Part shown: positions 34,515 through 41,271 of the stretch, one piece after another
Numbering within the stretch: the stretch's first letter is position 1
Layout of the letters: each line of letters opens with the position of its first letter
Source of the DNA: Desulfovibrio sp.
GTDB lineage: Bacteria > Desulfobacterota > Desulfovibrionia > Desulfovibrionales > Desulfovibrionaceae
Direction of reading: 5' to 3'
DNA length: 41,271 nucleotides
Assembly (NCBI GenBank): GCA_031269345.1
Contig: JAISZH010000180.1
Coordinates: 1 to 41,271, forward strand
Made by a program: the position numbers and the translations under genes
The notes under the pieces: model-generated
Told to the model about the DNA's origin: nothing
Database searches by the model: none
Seen by the model: the letters and a program-made list of their open reading frames with translations, nothing else

Positions 34515-35378
34515 ATGCGGATACCGGAACTTATATCCATACTTGAGCGCTATGCGCCCTTGGAGGCCGCCGCGTCGTGGGACGTTTCCGGCCTGCAGGT
34601 GGCTTCCCTGGCGGAGGAAGCCGCATGCGTGGCCGTGACTCTGGAGCCTGACCCGGAGATATTGCGGATCGCCGCCGAGGCCGGGGCGGATTTTATCGTT
34701 TCCCACCATCCCCTGTCCATGCAGCCGCGGTTTCCCAACCGCAAAGACGCCTACCTGGAAGTTCTTTCCCTGCTTTTGGCGCGCGGCATCTCCCTTTACA
34801 GCGCCCACACCTCGCTTGACGCCAATACTAAAGGCCCGGCATGGTTTTTGGTTTCGGAGCTTGATCTTCAGGATGTCGAAGTGCTTGATCCCACACAGGA
34901 CTGCCTTGACGGCGCACCCGTCTTCGGGTTCGGCTTTTGCGGCAGTCTGCGGAGGGCGGCGCCCTGCGCGGAATTTTACGGCGCGTTGCGCGCGCTCCTC
35001 GGCAGAGACGTCCTCCAGGTTTGCGGGACGGCGCCGGAGCGCGTTTCACGCGTCGCCTGCTGTCCGGGCTCCGGATCTTCGCTTATCCCCACTGCCGCGG
35101 CAAAGGGCGCGGATGTCTTCATTACCGGAGACGTCCGTTATCACAGCGCCCTGGAAGCCGCTGAGCTCGGACTTTGCGTGTTCGACGTCGGCCATTTTAT
35201 TCTTGAAGAGATGATGATGAGCCGTTTCGCCGATTTGCTCGCCCACGCCCTGCCTGTCCCGGTGCGCTTTTTCCCCGGCCGGGATCCCTTTGTCCCCGGC
35301 ACGGCCATGCCGCGGAACTCCGCAACCGCGAAGATGAACTACCAAGGCCTGGAGGAAGACTTTGAATCATTATCTTAA
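34515..35378 (+). CDS. Nif3-like dinuclear metal protein (DUF34/YbgI family)
   Basis: A 287-residue protein. Metal-site segments are visible: FIVSHHPLSM (HH pair, residues ~60-65), YSAHTSLDAN, and near the C-terminus VFDVGHFILEE. The middle has VACCPGSGSSLIPTAAAKG and DVFITGDVRYH, typical of the family. It is conserved across life and called GTP cyclohydrolase 1 type 2-like, but its biochemical role is not settled. It overlaps the next gene by 17 bases, so the two are co-translated. The ATG at 34515 follows GAGGTTGCCGG. Confidence 0.9.
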   Translation: MRIPELISILERYAPLEAAASWDVSGLQVASLAEEAACVAVTLEPDPEILRIAAEAGADFIVSHHPLSMQPRFPNRKDAYLEVLSLLLARGISLYSAHTSLDANTKGPAWFLVSELDLQDVEVLDPTQDCLDGAPVFGFGFCGSLRRAAPCAEFYGALRALLGRDVLQVCGTAPERVSRVACCPGSGSSLIPTAAAKGADVFITGDVRYHSALEAAELGLCVFDVGHFILEEMMMSRFADLLAHALPVPVRFFPGRDPFVPGTAMPRNSATAKMNYQGLEEDFESLS

Positions 35379-36102
35379 GCAAATAGAATTGTTGCGTTCT
35401 CTGCAAAAAGTGGACGACGAGATACACACCATCCGCAAAGAACTTGAGGCGGCCCCCCAGGAATTGGAAGACCTGCGGAGACGTTTTACGGAGGCGTCCG
35501 GGCAGCGTGAACGCCAGTTGGACAAGATGAACCACCTGCACGACCAGGACAAGCGCTTGGGTACGGAAATAGAAGACGATTCAGCCCGTCTCAAGAAAAG
35601 CAAGGGCAAACTCATGGGGGTGGGAAACACGCGCGAATATCACGCCATGGTACGGGAAATGGATTCGCTTGAGCGCCTGCACCGTAACCGGGAAGAGGAA
35701 AAGAGCGCCCTGGCGGAGGAATTGGAGCGCCAAACCTCCTTGCTTGCTGAAATTGAGGCGGGGTACATCTCACTGGAGAAAGAACTTGGCGAGTATGAGG
35801 CGGGACTGCAAAGCCGCATGCAGACTGCCGAAACCAATCTGGCCTCCCTGATGCTGAAGCGCAACGAAGCCGCGCGCCAAGTGCCGCCCCCGGTATTCGC
35901 GCGCTACGAATTCATCCGCGAGCGACTTGAGCATCCGGTGATCGTGCCGGTGGCCAACGGAGTATGCTCCGGCTGCAACATCTCCATCCCTCCGCAAAAT
36001 TACATAGAACTGCAAAAAGCCTCGCAGATACTCTCATGTCCCAACTGCCAGAGGCTGATGTTCTGGATCGAAGCTTCCCCTGCGGAAACAAAGGGGATTT
36101 GA
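35362..36102 (+). CDS. Coiled-coil zinc-ribbon protein (CT398-like)
   Basis: A 246-residue protein. Residues ~1-180 are a long charged coiled coil. The C-terminal ~50 residues hold a C4 zinc ribbon: CSGCNISIPP followed by LSCPNCQRL. The family is common next to Nif3-like genes and is thought to bind nucleic acid or protein partners, with no settled function. The start is TTG at 35362, supported by GGAGGA 5 bases upstream inside the Nif3 gene. The stop overlaps the 5' end of RNase P RNA. Confidence 0.88.
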   Translation: MNHYLKQIELLRSLQKVDDEIHTIRKELEAAPQELEDLRRRFTEASGQRERQLDKMNHLHDQDKRLGTEIEDDSARLKKSKGKLMGVGNTREYHAMVREMDSLERLHRNREEEKSALAEELERQTSLLAEIEAGYISLEKELGEYEAGLQSRMQTAETNLASLMLKRNEAARQVPPPVFARYEFIRERLEHPVIVPVANGVCSGCNISIPPQNYIELQKASQILSCPNCQRLMFWIEASPAETKGI

Positions 36103-36536
36103 CGAAAGCGGGCCGGATCATCGCTGCGCGCGCCGCAATCCGGGGTATGCGTCTCCCGCCAGAGGCGCGCTCCCGGTTTTTCCGGAACGCGGGGAGGAAA
36201 GTCCGGGCTCCGAAGGGCACGGCGCTGGGTAACGCCCAGGTGGAGCAATCCACGGCAAGTGCAACAGAAAGCAAACCGCCCCGTTTCAAACGGGGTAAGG
36301 GTGAAAGGGTGGGGTAAGAGCCCACCGGCTGGAGCGGTGACGCGCCAGGCCAGGTAAACCCCGCCGGGAGCAAGACCAAATAGGGAAGCGTTCGAGGCCG
36401 GCCCGGCCGATGCTTCCGGGTAGGTCGCTTGAGGCCGCGGGCAATCGCGGTCCCAGAGGAATGATGATCACTCCTCCCTGAGGCCAACGGCCTTAAGGGA
36501 GGTGGACAGAACCCGGCTTACAGGCCCGCTTTCGTC
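36101..36536 (+). ncRNA. rnpB: RNase P RNA, bacterial type A
   Basis: The catalytic RNA that trims tRNA 5' leaders. The ends pair as P1: GACGAAAGCGGGCC at 36101-36114 with GGCCCGCTTTCGTC at 36523-36536. The conserved 5' core GAGGAAAGTCCGGGCTCC lies near 36193, the AGAGCCCACC element is in the middle, and the 3' core ACAGAACCCGGCTTACAG lies just before P1's right arm. Length (~436) is on the long side of type A. The ends are estimated from P1. The 5' end overlaps the zinc-ribbon gene's stop by 2 bases, so it is probably processed from or promoted within that gene. Confidence 0.96.
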
Positions 36537-36577
36537 ACCGCCCATTTCTTTTGTCCGCGACAGGCCCGGAGGGAAAT

Positions 36578-37096
36578 ATGTCCCATCTGCCGCGCAGCGG
36601 CTTCGGTTACGACGTACACCGCTACGGGGGCGTGCGTCCTCTGGTGCTGGGCGGCCTGCCCATTAACTGCGGTATATGCGTGGACGCCCATTCTGACGGC
36701 GACGTGCTGCTTCACGCCCTGATAGACGCCCTGCTTGGCTGCATCTGCGCGGGTGACATAGGCGAACTCTTCCCGGACACGGACCCGGCCCTGGAGAACA
36801 TAGCCAGCGGCGTGCTGCTGGCCGAGGTGCTGGAGCGTTGCAGGGCCGCCGGGTTCACCCCGATGCACGCGGATCTGACCATAATCGCCGAAGTTCCTCG
36901 CATCAGCCCCCACCGTCGCGCCATTACCGCCAATCTGGCCAAGCTTTTGCGCCTTGACCCGTCCTGTGTCAACGTCAAAGCCGGCAGTGAGGAAAGATTG
37001 GGGTTTACGGGGGAAAAAAAAGGCATCAAGGCCTACGCCCTGGTCAGCGGTTTTTTGCGCGTGGCCGGGAAAGACGCGGATCATGACGCTGACTGA
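36578..37096 (+). CDS. ispF: 2-C-methyl-D-erythritol 2,4-cyclodiphosphate synthase
   Basis: A 172-residue enzyme of the MEP isoprenoid pathway that forms the cyclic diphosphate with release of CMP. Metal and substrate motifs: GFGYDVHRY (Asp/His ligands), DAHSDGDVLLHALIDALLG (His ligand), GDIGELFPDTD, and ERLGFTGEKKGIKAYA near the C-terminus. ATG 36578 is preceded by GGAGGG 4 bases away and is preferred over an upstream TTG. It begins 41 bases after rnpB. The KAGSEERLGFTG segment differs slightly from the usual KATTTEKLGF. The product feeds polyprenyl synthesis, which the glycan pathway also draws on. Confidence 0.95.
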   Translation: MSHLPRSGFGYDVHRYGGVRPLVLGGLPINCGICVDAHSDGDVLLHALIDALLGCICAGDIGELFPDTDPALENIASGVLLAEVLERCRAAGFTPMHADLTIIAEVPRISPHRRAITANLAKLLRLDPSCVNVKAGSEERLGFTGEKKGIKAYALVSGFLRVAGKDADHDAD

Positions 37097-37694
37097 ACGC
37101 TTTGCCCTGCAAGGGGAAGAACTCTGGCGGCTGCTCTGGGGATGGATCCCCGGCGGGTTCGGCACACTCCTCCGAAGATTTCTCTATCGTCCCCTGTTTT
37201 GCTCTGCCGGTCCTTTTCGTTCCGGGGTGGGAGTCGTTGTGCAGGGCTTTGCGCATATAAGTATGGGCAAAGGCTGCGGCCTGAACCGGCATTGCTCTCT
37301 CTACGCCTCGCGCGGGAAAATCAGCATGGGCGACAATGTTTTTCTCGGAGATTTCAGTTCCATAAACGCCAATGACGCCCATGTCCGTATAGGCAGCCAG
37401 GTCGCCATAGGCCCGATGTGCCTGATCCAGGGCGCGAACCACTCCTTTGACCGTCTGGATCTGCCTATAACCGGGCAGGGGCACATTCCGGCGGAGGTGG
37501 TCATAGAAGACAACGTCTGGATCGGCGCCCACGCGGTCATCCTGCCCGGCACGCGCATCGGCGCGGGCGCCGTGATCGCCGCCGGGGCAGTGGTCAGCCG
37601 GGACGTGCCGCCGGATACGGTGGCGGCGGGCGTGCCGGCCCGGCCCCTGCGCCGTCGCGGCCGGAAATACGAAAGGAACGGAGAATGCAAATAG
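37083..37694 (+). CDS. Hexapeptide-repeat acyltransferase
   Basis: A 203-residue protein. From residue ~60 it has left-handed beta-helix repeats (KISMGDNVFLGDFSSINAND, then RIGSQVAIGPMC) and the catalytic-type histidine in GANHSFDRLD. VVIEDNVWIGAHAVILPG and PPDTVAAGVPARPLR are typical of the maltose/galactoside O-acetyltransferase group, which acetylates sugars. The ATG at 37083 overlaps ispF by 14 bases. It may modify the surface glycan, though it sits outside that cluster. Acceptor is unknown. Confidence 0.88.
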   Translation: MTLTERFALQGEELWRLLWGWIPGGFGTLLRRFLYRPLFCSAGPFRSGVGVVVQGFAHISMGKGCGLNRHCSLYASRGKISMGDNVFLGDFSSINANDAHVRIGSQVAIGPMCLIQGANHSFDRLDLPITGQGHIPAEVVIEDNVWIGAHAVILPGTRIGAGAVIAAGAVVSRDVPPDTVAAGVPARPLRRRGRKYERNGECK

Positions 37695-38608
37695 GAATCA
37701 GCACCACGTCCTTTGCCGAATATGATGATGAACCCCTGCGCCTGCTGCGCGGCGCCGGCTTTGAGATCAGCAGGAACAGCGCGGGCCGCGCCCTGACCGA
37801 AGACGAGGCCCTGGAGTTTTTGCACGGCTGCGTCGGAGTGATCGCCGGCACAGAACCGTTGAGCGCCAAGGTTATGGAGGCGAATCCGCAGCTTGTGGCC
37901 ATCTCCCGTTGCGGGAGCGGTCTTGACAACGTGGACCTTGAGGCCGCGAAAAAACGCGGCCTGATCGTGAAAAACACCCCGAATGCCCCGGCCGCGGCCG
38001 TAGCGGAACTGACCCTCGGTCTGGCCTTAAACCTTGCGCGCAAGGTCTGCTGGATGGACCGGGAAATGCGGGCCGGGCGGTGGAAAAAGCGCATGGGCGG
38101 GCTTATTGCCGGGAAAAGGTCGGGAATTATCGGTTTCGGGCGCATAGGACGCAAGGTGGCGGAGTATTTTTCCGCTTTGGGCTGCGAAGTGGTTTTTTAC
38201 GATCCGTTCGTCCTTGCGGCGGAAAATTTCCGGCGCGTGGAACTGGACGATCTGCTGGCCTCGTCGGACATCGTCACCCTGCATTGTCCGCCGCGCCCGG
38301 ACGGGCGTCCGGTTCTCGGGGAAGCGGAACTTGGGGCGATGAAAGCCGGGGCTTTGCTGATCAACGCAGCGCGCGGCGGACTCGCGGACGAGCAGACGCT
38401 TTGCGCTTGTCTGCGCTCGGGCGCGCTGGCCGGGGCTGCCCTGGACGTGTTCTCCAGGGAACCGTACCCCGCGGACGGGGAACTGGCGTCTTTGCCCAAT
38501 GTCATACTCACCCCGCACATCGGAGCTTATGCCGTGGAAACCCGCGTGGGCATGGAAATCGAAAGCGCGCGCAACCTGCTCATTGCACTTGTCCCATCTA
38601 TCGCTTAA
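37685..38608 (+). CDS. D-2-hydroxyacid dehydrogenase (phosphoglycerate-dehydrogenase-like)
   Basis: A 307-residue NAD-dependent enzyme. Seen: GSGLDNVDLEAA (catalytic-domain hinge), GIIGFGRIGRKVAEYF (NAD site, GxGxxG) and LHCPPRPDGRPVLG, then LINAARGGLADE with the catalytic Arg region, ALDVFSREP, and the catalytic His in LTPHIGAYAVETR. It lacks the C-terminal ACT domain of long SerA proteins. It could oxidise 3-phosphoglycerate or another 2-hydroxyacid. It overlaps the acyltransferase gene by 10 bases, so they share a transcript. Confidence 0.9.
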   Translation: MQIGISTTSFAEYDDEPLRLLRGAGFEISRNSAGRALTEDEALEFLHGCVGVIAGTEPLSAKVMEANPQLVAISRCGSGLDNVDLEAAKKRGLIVKNTPNAPAAAVAELTLGLALNLARKVCWMDREMRAGRWKKRMGGLIAGKRSGIIGFGRIGRKVAEYFSALGCEVVFYDPFVLAAENFRRVELDDLLASSDIVTLHCPPRPDGRPVLGEAELGAMKAGALLINAARGGLADEQTLCACLRSGALAGAALDVFSREPYPADGELASLPNVILTPHIGAYAVETRVGMEIESARNLLIALVPSIA

Positions 38609-38715
38609 AATTATGCATACGCTTCGTTTTAAGCGTTGCAGCGTGCCTGGCAGTGTCGTCATGAAGTCAAAACATGCTAAAATAGGCGGGCAAAGCCGCC
38701 TGTAAGCATCTCGCG

Positions 38716-38742
38716 GCGGGGGTTTGCGCTGCAAATCCCCGC
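38716..38742. repeat. 12-base-pair hairpin of the dispersed family
   Basis: GCGGGGGTTTGC (38716-38727) pairs with GCAAATCCCCGC (38731-38742), one G-T wobble, loop GCT. The GGxTTTGC/GCAAATCC core matches the hairpin at 22465-22482 and partly the one at 29978-29999. Confidence 0.85.
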
Positions 38743-38743
38743 G

Positions 38744-38775
38744 GAGCGTGTTAACACTTTAAAGTTAACACACTC
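38744..38775. repeat. GTGTTAAC inverted repeat
   Basis: GTGTTAAC (38748-38755) pairs with GTTAACAC (38764-38771) around ACTTTAAA; GAG/CTC extends the stem past one mismatch. It follows the previous hairpin at once. It could be an operator for the kinase gene or part of the same repeat unit. Confidence 0.8.
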
Positions 38776-38930
38776 TAAGACATTTCGGCGATGCACCGGT
38801 CTGACCTTTGGGCAGCCCCGAATCTTTCCTGAACAAGCGGTTTCCAAGGCGCCGCCGACGGAAAACACGTACTGCCGCCGTGTTCTCCCTGGCTGCCAAA
38901 GCGACCTTGCCGGATCGGGAGGATAGTTGA

Positions 38931-41060
38931 TTGAAAGCGAAAGAATTGCTCAAGACGAATTATCACCAGATACTTCTGGTGTTTATGGCCTTTCTGACGA
39001 TGGTTCTGGTAAGCTATTTCTACGTCAGCAACATTGTGCAAAGGCAGATGCAAATCATCGGCGATGCCAGCATGGACATCACCCAGACGGCCGTTTCCGC
39101 CAGCCTCATGGAAACGGAGCTGCTCTTCGCCAATGTGGTCCAGACCATGGAAAACATGCTCGCCACCGGGGAAACCAACCAGGAACTCCTGGTCTATCTA
39201 CGGGAAACGAACACGTATTTCAACGCGGCCCGATCTCCCCTCCCGGATTTCATGAAAGTCTACGCCTACGTCAGAGGCGAATGGCTGGACGGTTCCGGCT
39301 GGGTGCCGCCCCCTGATTTCGTGCCGGAAAGCAGGCCCTGGCACATCGGCGCGGAAAACAACAACGGGCGGATATTTTTCTCGGAACCTTACATTGACGC
39401 GGAAACCGGCGAGATGTGCATCAGCTTTTCCCAGAAACTTTTTGACTATCACGGCAAGGCCCACGGCATCCTGGCCGTGGACCTGCGCCTCACGCGCATC
39501 ACCAACTACGTGCGCGACCAGAGGATTGCGGGCAATGGATACGGCGTGCTGATCGGCGACAGGATGAACTTTATCGTTCACCGCAATCCGGATCTGCCGG
39601 GCAGGATCATGTCCGAGGCGGGCGGCGATTATCCCCGCCTCGCTGAAATGTTCTCGACGGAAAACAAGATCTCGGCCGTGCGTTTCAACGACGAGGACGG
39701 AACCGACAGCGTGATCTACTTCCGCCCGATATTCCAAGGCTGGCATATCGGCGTGATCATTCCCCGCGTCAGCTACTACAGCGAGGTATTCACCCTCGCC
39801 GCCGTGCTGGGGGTGCTGGGTTTGTTTCTGGCCTCGATCCTGTGCTATCTGCTCATCCGATCCCTGGCGGCGAAAGTGCGATCCGAAGAGGAGAGTCTCA
39901 GCAAAAGCACATTTCTCGCCCGCATGAGCCACGAGATGCGCACCCCCATGAACGCCATCATCGGTATGGCGGACATTGCGCAAATGTCGACCGACCCCGG
40001 GAAAATGAAATATTGCCTGACCAGGATAAGCGACGCGTCCAACCATTTGCTCGGCGTCATCAACGACGTGCTGGACATGTCGAAAATTGAGGCCGGGAAA
40101 CTTGAATTGTCCGAAACGGACTTTACCGTGGCCGGTTTGCTGCGTCAGGTCGAAACTGTGATAGCCTTCAAAATCGAGGAAAAACAGCAGCGTTTCACGG
40201 TCGAGGTTGACAGGGACGTTCCCCGCGCTCTGGTGGCGGACCGGCAGCGTCTGGCGCAGGTCATCACCAATCTGCTCAGCAACGCGAACAAATTCACCCC
40301 CAAGGGAGGCGATATCGCCTTATGGATACGGCGTTTGCCGGACGACGGCAATTTGTGCGTGCTCCGCTTCGAGGTGCAAGACAGCGGCATCGGCATTTCC
40401 CAGGAACAGCAGCCCAAACTCTTTCAATCCTTTGAACAGGCGGACGGCAGCATTTCCAGAAAATACGGAGGAACAGGTCTCGGACTCGCCATTTCCAAAA
40501 GAATCGTCGAGATGATGGGCGGGAAAATCTCGATCGAGTCTGAACCCGGCAGGGGCTCGACATTCATCTTCACCGCCCGGGTCCGTGAGGGCGTTGCCGC
40601 GCCGGACGCCGAACACGGCGAAAATCTGTTTGACCCGAATGCCGGGCAAGGGCGGATATTTGCCGGGAATCGCCTCCTGCTGGCCGAAGATGTGGAAATA
40701 AACCGGGAAATATTGATTACGCTGCTTGAAAACACGGGCGTGCAGATCGACATCGCGGAAAACGGGCGGGAAGCTTGCGATATGTTCGCCGCCGCCCAGG
40801 AAAAGTATGATATGATTTTCATGGATATCCACATGCCGGAAATGGACGGCTACGAAGCCACCAGGTGTATCAGGGGCATGAACTTGCCCAGGGCCGGAAC
40901 TATACCCATCGTGGCTATGACCGCCAACGTGTTCCGGGAGGATATCGAGAAATGCCGGGCGTGCGGCATGGACGACCATGTCGGAAAACCCCTGGAAAAG
41001 GGCGAAGTCCTGGCAAAAATGAGAATATATATGAACGCCGGAAACCGCGTTTCCGGCTGA
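38931..41060 (+). CDS. Hybrid sensor histidine kinase with receiver domain
   Basis: A 709-residue inner-membrane sensor. One helix near residues 10-33, a ~235-residue periplasmic dCache-like domain (RPWHIGAENNNGRIFFSEPY, GILAVDLRLT), and a second helix near 285-310. The HisKA domain has FLARMSHEMRTPMNAIIG (phosphoacceptor H334). The ATPase has an N-box (NLLSNANKF), DSGIGI and GGTGLGL. The receiver domain ends the protein: acidic pair in LLAEDVEINRE, phosphoacceptor D632 in MIFMDIHMPEMDG, Lys in VGKPLEKGE. No output or HPt domain is fused, so a separate partner is needed. dCache domains usually bind small molecules. The TTG start has GGGAGGA upstream at the right distance. Confidence 0.92.
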   Translation: MKAKELLKTNYHQILLVFMAFLTMVLVSYFYVSNIVQRQMQIIGDASMDITQTAVSASLMETELLFANVVQTMENMLATGETNQELLVYLRETNTYFNAARSPLPDFMKVYAYVRGEWLDGSGWVPPPDFVPESRPWHIGAENNNGRIFFSEPYIDAETGEMCISFSQKLFDYHGKAHGILAVDLRLTRITNYVRDQRIAGNGYGVLIGDRMNFIVHRNPDLPGRIMSEAGGDYPRLAEMFSTENKISAVRFNDEDGTDSVIYFRPIFQGWHIGVIIPRVSYYSEVFTLAAVLGVLGLFLASILCYLLIRSLAAKVRSEEESLSKSTFLARMSHEMRTPMNAIIGMADIAQMSTDPGKMKYCLTRISDASNHLLGVINDVLDMSKIEAGKLELSETDFTVAGLLRQVETVIAFKIEEKQQRFTVEVDRDVPRALVADRQRLAQVITNLLSNANKFTPKGGDIALWIRRLPDDGNLCVLRFEVQDSGIGISQEQQPKLFQSFEQADGSISRKYGGTGLGLAISKRIVEMMGGKISIESEPGRGSTFIFTARVREGVAAPDAEHGENLFDPNAGQGRIFAGNRLLLAEDVEINREILITLLENTGVQIDIAENGREACDMFAAAQEKYDMIFMDIHMPEMDGYEATRCIRGMNLPRAGTIPIVAMTANVFREDIEKCRACGMDDHVGKPLEKGEVLAKMRIYMNAGNRVSG

Positions 41061-41072
41061 GGATCCCCCGCG

Positions 41073-41141
41073 GTCAATCAGCGTGAGCTTGAAAAGCTTC
41101 AAAACATGAAGAAAGCCTTGCTTGATAAGATGTTCGTATAG
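41073..41141 (+). pseudogene. Type I restriction specificity subunit (hsdS), 3' end remnant
   Basis: An open frame of 22 codons with a TAG stop, reading VNQRELEKLQNMKKALLDKM then FV. This closely resembles the extreme C-terminus of type I HsdS proteins, which commonly end in ELEKLKNIKKAxLEKMFV. All the rest of the gene is missing and the sensor kinase stop is just 12 bases upstream. A deletion or recombination therefore joined the two. Confidence 0.75.
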
Positions 41142-41153
41142 GAGGACAGACTG

Positions 41154-41271
41154 ATGAACAGCATCGTCAACGTAAACGAAGGGAAAATCGCCCTCTATGC
41201 CGTTGGCGACACCAACGTCTATGTGGATGTCGTCTACAAGGATGAAACCTTTTGGATGACACAAAAAGCCA
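41154..41271 (+). CDS. RhuM-family protein, 5' end only
   Basis: The first 39 codons of a rightward gene cut by the window edge: MNSIVNVNEGKIALYAVGDT, then NVYVDVVYKDETFWMTQKA. The LYxxxDxxxxVxVxxxDETFWMTQK pattern is that of RhuM/virulence-protein family members, often found in or beside type I restriction loci; a direct function is not established. GGAGG (41141-41145) overlaps the hsdS stop and lies 8 bases before the ATG, showing the two genes were once one operon. Confidence 0.8.
   Translation, partial: MNSIVNVNEGKIALYAVGDTNVYVDVVYKDETFWMTQKA

Larger units (their letters stand above)
38609..38930. other. Hairpin-rich spacer before the sensor kinase
   Basis: 322 bases with no gene. ACGCTT at 38619-38624 pairs with AAGCGT at 38631-38636 just after the dehydrogenase stop, and AGGCGG near 38687 pairs with CCGCCT; two stronger hairpins are listed separately. 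A terminator for the upstream genes and a promoter for the kinase probably lie here, but neither is clear. Confidence 0.6.

Noticed and set aside
36551-36577. Earlier TTG start for ispF
   Set aside because: The ATG at 36578 has GGAGGG at ideal distance and the extra residues do not belong to the family.

Overview
The window comes from a GC-rich Gram-negative bacterium. I infer a sulfate-reducing deltaproteobacterium of the Desulfovibrionaceae type, from the mix of a Nif3 / zinc-ribbon / RNase P RNA / ispF block, short-repeat-rich spacers and a large envelope-polysaccharide locus. No 16S rRNA or other decisive marker is present, so the taxonomy is an inference.

Bases 1-21507 form one long leftward polysaccharide (O-antigen or capsule-like) cluster. 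It holds sugar-nucleotide enzymes: a nucleotidyltransferase 5' end, three NAD-dependent epimerase/dehydratases (one resembling GDP-fucose synthase), UDP-GlcNAc 2-epimerase WecB and a HddA-like heptose kinase. It also holds three glycosyltransferase genes (one of 1025 residues with two GT modules), two methyltransferases, a pyruvyltransferase-like protein, a radical SAM/SPASM-like protein and an MsbA/PglK-like ABC exporter. The segment between about 4.2 and 9.2 kb is strikingly AT-rich. It encodes a HAD-UbiA fusion, a polytopic membrane protein and a methyltransferase. A decayed copy of the ABC transporter 3' end lies on its left and the intact gene on its right, which looks like a recombination scar around an acquired cassette.

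Bases 21508-22578 are a gene-free junk or regulatory zone. It contains a 53-base GA dinucleotide tract, an IS3-type transposase orfA remnant interrupted by a perfect 36-base palindrome, short tandem repeats and a run of hairpins. A rightward comEC follows (22579-25719), with an N-terminal extension and an in-frame repeat/palindrome insertion. It converges on a leftward methyltransferase gene.

Bases 26598-33960 (leftward) are the most interesting part. The genes are, in order of transcription: a membrane-anchored Sel1/TPR-like protein, an exported von Willebrand A protein, a LolD-type ATPase, an FtsX-type permease and an exported protein with a formylglycine-generating-enzyme (SUMF1) fold. This is the gene order of the ppkA-tagT-tagS-tagR part of the Pseudomonas type VI secretion threonine-phosphorylation pathway. 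Here the PpkA-like protein has only an envelope sensor half and no kinase, and no secretion genes are visible. It may be an independent envelope-sensing system.

Bases 34515-38608 (rightward) hold housekeeping genes: a Nif3-like protein, a coiled-coil zinc-ribbon protein, RNase P RNA (rnpB), ispF, a hexapeptide acyltransferase and a D-2-hydroxyacid dehydrogenase, with overlapping coding ends. A hairpin-rich spacer follows, then a hybrid histidine kinase (38931-41060). The right edge enters a restriction-modification-like island: the last 22 codons of a type I hsdS and the start of a RhuM-family gene.
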